From Pseudomonadota bacterium (lineage in GTDB: Bacteria; Pseudomonadota; Gammaproteobacteria; Xanthomonadales; Xanthomonadaceae): a stretch of 11,925 bases of DNA. Within the stretch, counting starts at the first letter, position 1; the number at the start of each line of letters is the position of its first letter. Below are positions 6,444 to 11,925 of the stretch, piece by piece. The stretch spans positions 1-11,925 of the forward strand of contig JAEZCF010000138.1 in the NCBI GenBank assembly GCA_023430045.1. The letters are read 5' to 3'. The translations under genes and the position numbers were made by a program. The notes under the pieces were generated by a model. That model was given only the letters and a program-made list of their open reading frames with translations. It did no database searches and was not told the DNA's origin.

Positions 6444-6832
6444 GTACGTGGCTCCAGCAGGTCCCAGGTATTGCCATACAGATCGCGGAACACCGCGACG
6501 GTGGCGTAGGGCTCTTCGCGCGGAGCCTCCAGGAATTCCACGCCGGCGGCCTGCATCGCAGCATGGTCGCGCTGGAAATCGTCGGTTTCCAGGAAGAAGC
6601 CCACGCGGCCGCCGGTCTGGTTGCCCACGTGGACGGCCTGTACATCGCTGCTGGCCCGTGCCAGCAGCAGGCCGGCGCCACCTTCGGCGCACGGTGATAC
6701 CACCACCCAGCGCTTGCCGCCGCCCTGGTCGACATCCTGTCGCAGGTGGAAACCGAGCGCGCCGGTGAACCAGGCGATCGCGCGGTCGTAGTCGTCCACC
6801 AGCAGGGTGGTCAGGGCAAGCCGGCGGTTCAT
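6440..6832 (-). CDS. VOC-superfamily (glyoxalase/bleomycin-resistance fold) protein
   Basis: A 130-residue single-domain protein with two beta-alpha-beta-beta-beta modules. The first begins RLALTTLLVDDYDRAIAWF and contains GALGF (24-28). The second runs from GRVGFFLETDDF (75-86) to FRDLYGNTWDLLEP (115-128), the usual VOC closing motif with E127 as a likely metal ligand. The first strand lacks the His or Glu that many metal-dependent members carry, having T8/T9 instead. Metal binding is therefore doubtful. Substrate is unknown: members range from glyoxalase I to dioxygenases and drug-binding proteins, and I would not choose among these. Its start overlaps the rph stop (ATGA) and its stop overlaps the rdgB start (TTGA), so it is translated between two housekeeping genes. 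Confidence 0.85.
   Translation of the reverse strand: MNRRLALTTLLVDDYDRAIAWFTGALGFHLRQDVDQGGGKRWVVVSPCAEGGAGLLLARASSDVQAVHVGNQTGGRVGFFLETDDFQRDHAAMQAAGVEFLEAPREEPYATVAVFRDLYGNTWDLLEPRT
6452..6455 (-). promoter_or_regulatory. Ribosome binding site for the TTG start of rdgB
   Basis: GGAG on the minus strand lies eight bases before TTG at 6443, within the last codons of the VOC gene. It supports initiation at this rare start codon. No ATG is available near the expected N-terminus. Confidence 0.6.
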
Positions 6833-7554
6833 GCCGACAGCGCCGCCTGCTGCGCGGCCAGCAGTTCGCCGACGCCCTTTTCGGCCAGTGCCAGCAGCGC
6901 GTCCAGTTCATCGCGGCGGAAGGCGTGTCCTTCAGCGGTGCCCTGCAGTTCGATGAAGCCACCGCCATCATTCATGACGACATTCATGTCGGTATCGCAG
7001 TCGCTGTCTTCCAGGTAATCCAGGTCCAGCACCGGGGTGCCGCGGAACACGCCTACCGATACCGCCGCCACCGCGCCGATCACCGGGTTGCGCTTGATGT
7101 CGCCGCGCTTGAGCAGCACGTTCACCGCATCCATCAGCGCCACGTAGGCACCGGTGATGGCAGCCGTGCGGGTGCCGCCGTCGGCCTGGAGAACATCGCA
7201 GTCCAGGGTGATGGTGCGCTCGCCCAGCGCCTTGCGGTCCACGCAGGCGCGCAGGCTGCGGCCGATCAGCCGTTGGATTTCCAGCGTGCGGCCGCCCTGC
7301 TTGCCGCGCGCGGCTTCGCGGTCACTGCGGGTATGGGTGGCGCGCGGCAGCATGCCGTATTCGGCGGTCACCCAGCCTTCGCCCTTGCCACGCAGGAAGC
7401 CCGGAACGCGGTTTTCCACGCTGGCCGTGCACAGCACGCGGGTCTCGCCGAAGCACACCAGCACCGAACCTTCGGCGTGGCGGGTAAAGCCGCGTTGGAT
7501 GACGACCGGGCGCATCTGGTCGGGCTGGCGGCCGCTGGGACGGGGATCGGACAT
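6829..7554 (-). CDS. rph: Ribonuclease PH (tRNA nucleotidyltransferase)
   Basis: A phosphorolytic 3'-5' exoribonuclease that trims tRNA precursors to the CCA end and forms a hexameric ring. The 241 residues are normal for the family. Visible features: RATHTRSDREAARGKQGGR (71-89), GGTRTAAITG (126-135, phosphate binding with R129) and LDLDYLEDSDCDTDMNVV (176-193), whose D183 and D189 match the conserved catalytic or metal-binding aspartates. E. coli K-12 carries a frameshift in this gene; this copy is intact. ATG at 7554 gives the N-terminus MSDPRPSGRQ that I recall for xanthomonads. The frame is open further upstream, but that extension enters the intergenic region and looks non-coding. It is the first gene of the leftward group and diverges from yicC, the same arrangement as in E. 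coli. Confidence 0.96.
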   Translation of the reverse strand: MSDPRPSGRQPDQMRPVVIQRGFTRHAEGSVLVCFGETRVLCTASVENRVPGFLRGKGEGWVTAEYGMLPRATHTRSDREAARGKQGGRTLEIQRLIGRSLRACVDRKALGERTITLDCDVLQADGGTRTAAITGAYVALMDAVNVLLKRGDIKRNPVIGAVAAVSVGVFRGTPVLDLDYLEDSDCDTDMNVVMNDGGGFIELQGTAEGHAFRRDELDALLALAEKGVGELLAAQQAALSA

Positions 7555-7676
7555 GCGTGGGGTTCCAAGGAGGCGGGAGGAACGCGACCAGGCCCGCACC
7601 CCGGAAGGGGCAGGCAGGGAGGCTGTGATGAGGGCGCTAGGGTACCATTCCCCCTTTGCGAGCATCTGGAAAATCC
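7555..7676. promoter_or_regulatory. Divergent intergenic region between rph and yicC
   Basis: These 122 bases must hold the promoters of both gene groups if they are not read from outside. I see a GGTACC palindrome at 7641-7646 and possible -10 hexamers around it in either direction (TACCAT rightward, TACCCT leftward). Neither has a convincing -35 at proper spacing. A small CCCC/GGGG hairpin is also present. No operator was recognised. Confidence 0.4.
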
Positions 7677-8537
7677 ATGATCCGAAGCATGACCGCCTAC
7701 GCTGGCGGCGAGCGCGCCACCACCTGGGGCACGCTGGGCTGCGAGCTGCGCTCGGTGAACCACCGTTTCCTGGAGGTGGGCACGCGTCTGCCGGAGGAAC
7801 TGCGGGCCCTGGAACCGCAGCTGCGCGAGCGTATTTCCGCGCGCCTGAGCCGCGGCAAGCTGGACCTGGTGATGCGCCTGCGCGCGCCGGAAACGTCCGC
7901 CAGCCTGCAGGTGAACGAGGTGCTCCTGGGCCAGCTGGGCGATCTCGCTACCCGCCTGACGTCCCGCTTCCCGGGCATGCGCGTCAGCTTCACCGACCTG
8001 CTGCAGCTGCCGGGGGTGATGCAGGGTGAAGCGGCCGACGCGGTGGCCCTGCAGGCCGAAGCGCTGGCATTGCTGGAGCAGGTGCTGGACGGTTTCATCG
8101 CCGCCCGTGAACGCGAAGGCGAGAAGCTGGCCATGGCCATCAGTGAGCGCGTGGACGGCATCGAGCGCATCGCCGCCGAGGTCCGTACGCTGATTCCGGC
8201 GATCCGCGACGGCCAGCGCGCCAAGCTGGCCGCACGCCTGGCCGACCTGCCGCATCCGGTGGATCCGGGCCGCGCCGAGCAGGAACTGGTCATGTGGCTG
8301 CAGAAGCTGGACGTGGATGAGGAACTGGACCGGCTGGGCAGCCACATCGTGGAGATCCGCCGTACGTTGAAGCAGCGCGAGCCGGTCGGCCGCCGGCTGG
8401 ATTTCCTGCTGCAGGAATTCAACCGCGAAGCCAATACGCTGGGCTCGAAATCGGTGGACAGCCGCACGTCGAACGCTGCGGTGGAGCTGAAGGTGCTGAT
8501 CGACCAGATTCGCGAACAGGTGCAGAACATCGAATGA
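7677..8537 (+). CDS. yicC: YicC/YloC family endoribonuclease
   Basis: A 286-residue protein with the family start MIRSMTAYAGG and the family end, in which a long helical region leads to EFNREANTLGSKS (about 244-256) and TSNAAVELKVLIDQIREQVQNIE. Length matches E. coli YicC (287). The N-terminal half contains RSVNHRFLEVGTRLPEELR and the conserved SRGKLDLVMRLR; the C-terminal half is DUF1732-like (PGRAEQELVMWLQKLDVDEELDRLGSHI). E. coli YicC and B. subtilis YloC have been reported to be endoribonucleases, and YicC was linked to RyhB decay. Assignment here is by family. ATG at 7677 is preferred over an in-frame TTG seven codons upstream because it restores the conserved N-terminus; GGA lies about eight bases before it. 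The stop overlaps the gmk start (ATGA). Confidence 0.93.
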   Translation: MIRSMTAYAGGERATTWGTLGCELRSVNHRFLEVGTRLPEELRALEPQLRERISARLSRGKLDLVMRLRAPETSASLQVNEVLLGQLGDLATRLTSRFPGMRVSFTDLLQLPGVMQGEAADAVALQAEALALLEQVLDGFIAAREREGEKLAMAISERVDGIERIAAEVRTLIPAIRDGQRAKLAARLADLPHPVDPGRAEQELVMWLQKLDVDEELDRLGSHIVEIRRTLKQREPVGRRLDFLLQEFNREANTLGSKSVDSRTSNAAVELKVLIDQIREQVQNIE

Positions 8538-9214
8538 CCAGCCAGCGAAACAGCAGCCAGCCCCTGCCCGCGACCGAGCCTGCGCGCGGCACCCTGTACA
8601 TCGTGGCCGCGCCCTCCGGGGCCGGCAAGAGCAGCATCGTCAACGCCACCCTGGCGCGCGATCCGCAGATCGCCCTGTCGATCTCGTTCACTTCGCGCGC
8701 CACCCGCCCGGGTGAGATCGATGGCGAGCACTACCACTTCGTCAGCGCCGAACGTTTCGAGGAAATGATCGCCGCCGGCGACTTCTTCGAGCACGCGTGG
8801 GTGCATGGCGACTGGAAAGGCACCGCGCGGCAGTCGGTGGAACCGCAGCTGGCGGCAGGCCAGGACGTGCTGCTGGAGATCGACTGGCAGGGTGCACAGC
8901 AGGTACGCCAGCTGGTGCCGGGCACGGTGACGGTGTTCATCCTGCCGCCTTCGAAGCAGGCGTTGCAGGACCGCATGCGCAAGCGCGGCCAGGACAGCGA
9001 GGCGGTGATCGCCCAGCGCCTGGCGGCCGCGCGCGAGGAGATGCTGCACTTCAACGATTTCGATTACGTCATCGTCAACGAGGTGTTCGACACCGCCGTC
9101 GACGAGCTGTGCGCCATCTTCACCGCCAGCCGCCTGCGCCGCGAGGCGCAGAAGGTCCGCCATGCCGGCCTGATACAGGCCCTGCTGAGCGCCGATCCAG
9201 CCGCAACTGACTGA
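8534..9214 (+). CDS. gmk: Guanylate kinase
   Basis: An essential cytoplasmic enzyme that converts GMP and ATP to GDP and ADP (EC 2.7.4.8), feeding GTP, dGTP and (p)ppGpp synthesis. The P-loop is APSGAGKSS (26-34). The GMP-binding domain contains SFTSRATRPGE (51-61), DGEHYHFV (63-70, with the conserved Tyr) and FFEHAWVHGDWKGTA (84-98). The LLEIDWQGAQQV region (113-124) carries the conserved Asp after the nucleotide site, and RMRKRGQDS (147-155) belongs to the lid. There are 226 residues, about 20 more than E. coli, because of a polar N-terminal tail (2-18, rich in Ser, Gln and Pro) and a short C-terminal tail. It starts within the yicC stop (ATGA) and lacks a close Shine-Dalgarno, so it is probably translationally coupled. 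Confidence 0.97.
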   Translation: MTSQRNSSQPLPATEPARGTLYIVAAPSGAGKSSIVNATLARDPQIALSISFTSRATRPGEIDGEHYHFVSAERFEEMIAAGDFFEHAWVHGDWKGTARQSVEPQLAAGQDVLLEIDWQGAQQVRQLVPGTVTVFILPPSKQALQDRMRKRGQDSEAVIAQRLAAAREEMLHFNDFDYVIVNEVFDTAVDELCAIFTASRLRREAQKVRHAGLIQALLSADPAATD

Positions 9215-9228
9215 TTGCAAAAGGATAG

Positions 9229-9264
9229 GGGCAGGGTTGGCTTGATTCTGCCCAGCCCTTGCCC
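9229..9264 (+). other. Hairpin between gmk and rpoZ
   Basis: The arms 9229-9240 and 9252-9264 pair over 12 bp with one bulged T and one G-T pair, around an 11-base loop. No T-run follows, so it would be a weak terminator for gmk at best. It overlaps the proposed rpoZ promoter, whose -35 falls in the loop. Confidence 0.4.
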
Positions 9265-9271
9265 TTACACT
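9242..9271 (+). promoter_or_regulatory. Candidate sigma-70 promoter for rpoZ
   Basis: TTGATT (9242-9247), an 18-base spacer and TACACT (9266-9271) match four of six and four of six consensus bases. Transcription would begin near 9278, giving a leader of about 47 bases before rpoZ. Nothing else in the 110-base gmk-rpoZ gap fits better. Confidence 0.4.
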
Positions 9272-9314
9272 CCGTCCCCTTTCCCTCATTCGACTGAGCG
9301 GCCGACCGGTCGCC

Positions 9315-9319
9315 GGGAG
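9315..9319 (+). promoter_or_regulatory. Ribosome binding site of rpoZ
   Basis: GGGAG lies five bases before the rpoZ ATG. It fixes the start and agrees with the conserved omega N-terminus. Confidence 0.65.
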
Positions 9320-9324
9320 CCCGT

Positions 9325-9624
9325 ATGGCCCGCATCACCGTAGAAGATTGCCTGGAAGTCGTTAACAACCGGTTCGAACTGGTCATGATGGCCTCCAAGC
9401 GTGCCCGCCAGCTCGCCAACGGCGTGCAGGCCACGCTGGACAACAGCGAAACCGAAGACAAGCCGACCGTGCTGGCGCTGCGCGAGATCGCCGCCCGCAA
9501 GATCGACAATGCACTGATCGACGAAGTCGAGAAGGCAGAACGCGAGCGTGCCGAGCGCGAAGCGCTGGAATGGGCCGCCGCCGAAGTGGTTGCCGACGAA
9601 GACATGTCCAAGAACGACGACTGA
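9325..9624 (+). CDS. rpoZ: RNA polymerase omega subunit
   Basis: The small subunit that clamps the beta-prime C-terminus and aids RNA polymerase assembly. The 99 residues begin MARITVEDCLEVVNNRFELVMMASKRARQL, the family hallmark, and continue through PTVLALREIAARKIDN to an acidic helical tail (residues about 66-99) rich in Glu, Ala and Asp. In E. coli, residues 2-5 of omega line (p)ppGpp site 1 with beta-prime. MARIT here keeps that stretch, so sensing through site 1 is plausible, though beta-prime is not in view. It lies between gmk and spoT, the common gammaproteobacterial order. A candidate promoter lies upstream and a strong terminator directly after, so it may be made as a short separate transcript. 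Confidence 0.97.
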   Translation: MARITVEDCLEVVNNRFELVMMASKRARQLANGVQATLDNSETEDKPTVLALREIAARKIDNALIDEVEKAERERAEREALEWAAAEVVADEDMSKNDD

Positions 9625-9643
9625 GGCCGGGTTGTCGCAGGTT

Positions 9644-9684
9644 GGATACGAAACAGCCCGCCGCAAGCGGGCTTTTTCGTATTC
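9644..9684 (+). terminator. Intrinsic terminator after rpoZ
   Basis: The inner stem AGCCCGC (9655-9661) pairs with GCGGGCT (9667-9673) around a CGCAA loop, and T-tract 9673-9677 follows. The arms continue outward: ATACGAAA (9646-9653) pairs with TTTCGTAT (9675-9682) after one mismatch, with two more pairs at the base. The complementary strand has only a weak T-run, so this mainly stops rightward transcription. Confidence 0.88.
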
Positions 9685-9689
9685 AGGAT

Positions 9690-9718
9690 TTGCCGAAATT
9701 GTGACGCTGGCATAGGCT
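9690..9718 (+). promoter_or_regulatory. Candidate spoT promoter
   Basis: TTGCCG (9690-9695), a 17-base spacer and TAGGCT (9713-9718) form a plausible sigma-70 promoter in the 40 bases between the terminator and spoT. The start point would fall at or next to the spoT ATG (9725), so the message might have almost no leader. No Shine-Dalgarno is present before this ATG. Confidence 0.35.
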
Positions 9719-9724
9719 TCGGCC

Positions 9725-11887
9725 ATGAACCCAGGCCCCACTGCCAAGGTAGCCGCGCCGCCCGGCGCGGACGTACCCGACTACGTCCTCCAGCTTGAAC
9801 GCGCCGCGCATTACCTGCCGGCGGAACAGCTGCCGCTGCTGCGGCGCGCCTGGGAGGTGGGTGCATCGGCCCACGCCGGGCAGAGCCGGAAGTCCGGCGA
9901 GCCCTACATCACCCATCCGGTGGCGGTAGCCCAGGTGCTGGCAGAACTGGGCCTGGACGTAGAGGCGCTGATCGCGGCGATCCTGCATGACACCATCGAA
10001 GACACGCCACTGACGCGCGAAGAGCTGGCGGCCGAATTCGGCGAAGCCGTGGCCGAGCTGGTGGATGGCGTCACCAAGCTGGACAAGCTGAAGTTCCGTG
10101 ACCGCCAGGAAGCGGCCGCCGAGAGCTTCCGCAAGATGCTGCTGGCGATGTCGCGCGACCTGCGCGTGATCATGATCAAGCTGGCCGACCGCCTGCACAA
10201 CATGCGCACGCTGGGTGCGCAGAGTACCGAAGCGCGTGGCCGCATCGCCCGCGAGACGCTGGAGATCTATGCGCCCATCGCCCAGCGGCTGGGCATGAGC
10301 CTGGTCAAGAGCGAGCTGCAGAACCTTGGTTTCAAGGCGCTGTATCCGTGGCGGCATGCCATCCTGGAAAAACACATCCGCAGCCAGCCGGTGGTGCGCC
10401 GCGAGGCGATGGCGCAGGTGGAGGTGCAGATCAGCCAGCGGCTTGCCAAGGAAGGGCTGGAGCATCGCCTGGTCAGCCGCATCAAGACGCCGTGGAGCAT
10501 CTACAACAAGATGCGCGACGAGAACAAATCCTTCGACCAGGTGATGGATGTGTTCGGCTTCCGGCTGGTCGTGCGCAGCGTACCCAACTGTTACCACTCG
10601 CTGGGCGCGGTGCATGCCGTCTTCAAGCCGCTGGACGGCCGCTTCCGCGATTTCATCGCCATTCCCAAGGCCAACGGCTACCAGTCTCTTCACACGGTGC
10701 TGTTTGGCCCGTATGGCTCGCCGATCGAAGTGCAGATCCGTACCGAGGAGATGGACCTGATCGCCGAGCGCGGCGTGGCCGCGCACTGGACCTACAAGTT
10801 CGGTGGCGACACCCCGAACATGGCGCAGAGCCGCGCGCACGCATGGATCGTCGAACTGATCGATTCGCAGCGCGCTGCCGGGTCGTCGCTGGAATTCCTG
10901 GACAACGTCAAGGTGGATCTGTTCCCGGACGAGGTCTATCTGTTCACGCCTAAGGGCAAGATCATGGCGTTGCCACGCAACGCCACCGCGCTGGATTTCG
11001 CCTACGCGGTGCATACCGATGTCGGCAATACCGCGGTCGCCTCGCGCGTGGACAAGAAGCTGGTGCCGCTGCGCACCAAGCTGGCCAGTGGGCAGACGGT
11101 GGAGATCATCACCGCGCGTTCGGCCACGCCCAAGCCGCAGTGGCTGGAGTTCGTGGTGAGCAGCAAGGCACGCACGGCCATCCGCCACCAGCTGAAACAG
11201 CTGGAACACGAAGATGCAGTACAGCTGGGCCACCGCATGCTGGACCGTGCGCTGGAGGCGATGGATTCGTCGCTGGAACGGTTGCCGAAGGGACGTCTGG
11301 ATGCTTTCCTCGCCGAGCACCGTTTCCCGCGCCTGGAAGCACTGCTGGCCGACGTGGCGCTGGGCAACTGGATGCCCACGCAGGCGGCGCAATCGCTGAT
11401 GGCGTACGCCGAACTGCGTGGCGGCGCGCACTCGCGCCACCATTCGCAGGAAAAGATCCTCATCAACGGCAGCGAGCGCGGCGTGGTCACCTTCGCCAAC
11501 TGTTGCCAGCCGATTCCCGGCGACGACATCATGGGGTACCACACGGCCGGCAAGGGCATCGTGGTGCACCGCATGGATTGCCCGAACCTGGCCGAACTGC
11601 GCAAGTCACCGGAGCGCTGGGTGCCGATCGGCTGGGATTCGTCGGTGTCAGGCGACTACGGCACATCGCTGGTGGTGGAAGTGGAGAACGGTACAGGCGT
11701 GCTGGCGCAGCTGGCCGCGGCGATCGCGCAGAGCCACTCCAACATCGAACGCGTGGATTACCTGGATCGCGATTTCAACGCCGCAGTGCTGGCCTTCAAT
11801 GTGGAAGTGCGCGACCGCAACCACCTGGCTGAAGTGATGCGCCGACTGCGCCGCCTGTCGGTCGTGCAATCGGTACGCCGCCAGTAG
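9725..11887 (+). CDS. spoT: Bifunctional (p)ppGpp synthetase/hydrolase SpoT
   Basis: This enzyme sets the level of the alarmone (p)ppGpp. There are 720 residues. The HD hydrolase domain (about 40-200) keeps the metal ligands H64, H88, D89 and D155 and the catalytic pair E92-D93 (HDTIED), so hydrolysis should work. The synthetase domain (about 235-360) keeps FDQVMDVFGFR with D275, IPKANGYQSLHT (313-324) and EVQIRTEEMD with E335. R306-F-R-D309 takes the place of the RxKD motif of bifunctional enzymes, not the ExDD of RelA, so synthesis is likely too. TGS follows at about 396-463, then a helical region, the conserved-cysteine segment (C593, C594, H615, C619) and a C-terminal ACT domain (about 645-717). 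ATG at 9725 fits the family N-terminus but has no Shine-Dalgarno. The stop TAG lies in a REP-like GTAG. Confidence 0.97.
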   Translation: MNPGPTAKVAAPPGADVPDYVLQLERAAHYLPAEQLPLLRRAWEVGASAHAGQSRKSGEPYITHPVAVAQVLAELGLDVEALIAAILHDTIEDTPLTREELAAEFGEAVAELVDGVTKLDKLKFRDRQEAAAESFRKMLLAMSRDLRVIMIKLADRLHNMRTLGAQSTEARGRIARETLEIYAPIAQRLGMSLVKSELQNLGFKALYPWRHAILEKHIRSQPVVRREAMAQVEVQISQRLAKEGLEHRLVSRIKTPWSIYNKMRDENKSFDQVMDVFGFRLVVRSVPNCYHSLGAVHAVFKPLDGRFRDFIAIPKANGYQSLHTVLFGPYGSPIEVQIRTEEMDLIAERGVAAHWTYKFGGDTPNMAQSRAHAWIVELIDSQRAAGSSLEFLDNVKVDLFPDEVYLFTPKGKIMALPRNATALDFAYAVHTDVGNTAVASRVDKKLVPLRTKLASGQTVEIITARSATPKPQWLEFVVSSKARTAIRHQLKQLEHEDAVQLGHRMLDRALEAMDSSLERLPKGRLDAFLAEHRFPRLEALLADVALGNWMPTQAAQSLMAYAELRGGAHSRHHSQEKILINGSERGVVTFANCCQPIPGDDIMGYHTAGKGIVVHRMDCPNLAELRKSPERWVPIGWDSSVSGDYGTSLVVEVENGTGVLAQLAAAIAQSHSNIERVDYLDRDFNAAVLAFNVEVRDRNHLAEVMRRLRRLSVVQSVRRQ

Positions 11888-11906
11888 TGCCGGGCTCTGC
11901 CCGGCA
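11884..11906 (+). repeat. GTAG-type REP element overlapping the spoT stop codon
   Basis: GTAG (11884-11887) is followed directly by an 8-bp perfect stem, TGCCGGGC (11888-11895) with GCCCGGCA (11899-11906), around a TCT loop. A GTAG head joined to an imperfect or perfect GC hairpin is the form of the REP elements described in Stenotrophomonas maltophilia, thought to be moved by REP-associated tyrosine transposases. The last three bases of GTAG are the spoT stop codon. The remaining 19 bases of the window show nothing further. A partner element in inverted orientation may lie beyond the edge. Confidence 0.7.
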
Positions 11907-11925
11907 ATCGTTGGTGGGTGACGAC

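Noticed and set aside
6444..6971. Fusion of rdgB with an upstream 176-residue segment
   Set aside because: The upstream part is the VOC and rph region read out of frame. RdgB homology begins exactly at the TTG at 6443, which has a Shine-Dalgarno.
7555..7665. Longer rph protein starting near 7665
   Set aside because: The 37 extra residues lie in the divergent intergenic region, and the known N-terminus starts at 7554.
7697..9289. Minus-strand open frame of 530 codons across yicC and gmk
   Set aside because: It spans two well-recognised genes in the reverse direction and includes low-complexity Ser/Arg runs. It is not a plausible protein.
9683..11569. Minus-strand open frame of 628 codons opposite spoT
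   Set aside because: Long because few stops occur antisense to GC-rich codons. Rich in His, Gln and Arg, with no motif, while spoT is complete on the other strand.

Overview
The window is high-GC, tightly packed chromosomal DNA from a gammaproteobacterium of the Xanthomonas/Stenotrophomonas family (Lysobacteraceae). Stenotrophomonas is the best guess. This rests on the close resemblance of Rph, Gmk, RpoZ and SpoT to what I recall of that lineage, and on a GTAG-headed stem-loop at the right end like the REP elements described in Stenotrophomonas maltophilia. No mobile element, CRISPR array, rRNA or tRNA gene is visible. Every large open frame antisense to these genes looks like a GC-bias shadow.

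Two gene groups diverge from a 122-base region at about 7555-7676. The leftward group reads rph (tRNA 3'-end trimming), a small VOC-fold protein, rdgB (clean-up of non-canonical purine NTPs), hemW (heme chaperone of the radical-SAM family), a large DUF1631 protein, a PilZ-domain protein and pepQ (prolidase). Three junctions are 4-base stop/start overlaps: rph-VOC and DUF1631-PilZ by ATGA, and VOC-rdgB by TTGA. The other gaps are 48, 51 and 73 bases, so the group could be one transcript.

The rightward group reads yicC (endoribonuclease family), gmk (guanylate kinase), rpoZ (RNA polymerase omega) and spoT (bifunctional (p)ppGpp synthetase/hydrolase). yicC and gmk overlap by ATGA. rpoZ has a plausible promoter of its own, and a strong intrinsic terminator separates rpoZ from spoT. 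The last three genes form a guanine-nucleotide/stringent-response neighbourhood: Gmk makes GDP, SpoT makes and destroys (p)ppGpp, and omega helps form a (p)ppGpp site on RNA polymerase in E. coli.

The gene content is mostly housekeeping, and I see no defence or biosynthetic system. The points most worth checking are: a folded element at the left edge (1-78) with two identical AUGGAU hexaloops that match the RsmA/CsrA binding signature; a HemW with two separate His/Cys-rich additions; a translationally coupled DUF1631-PilZ pair; and a spoT stop codon that lies inside the GTAG head of a REP-like element.
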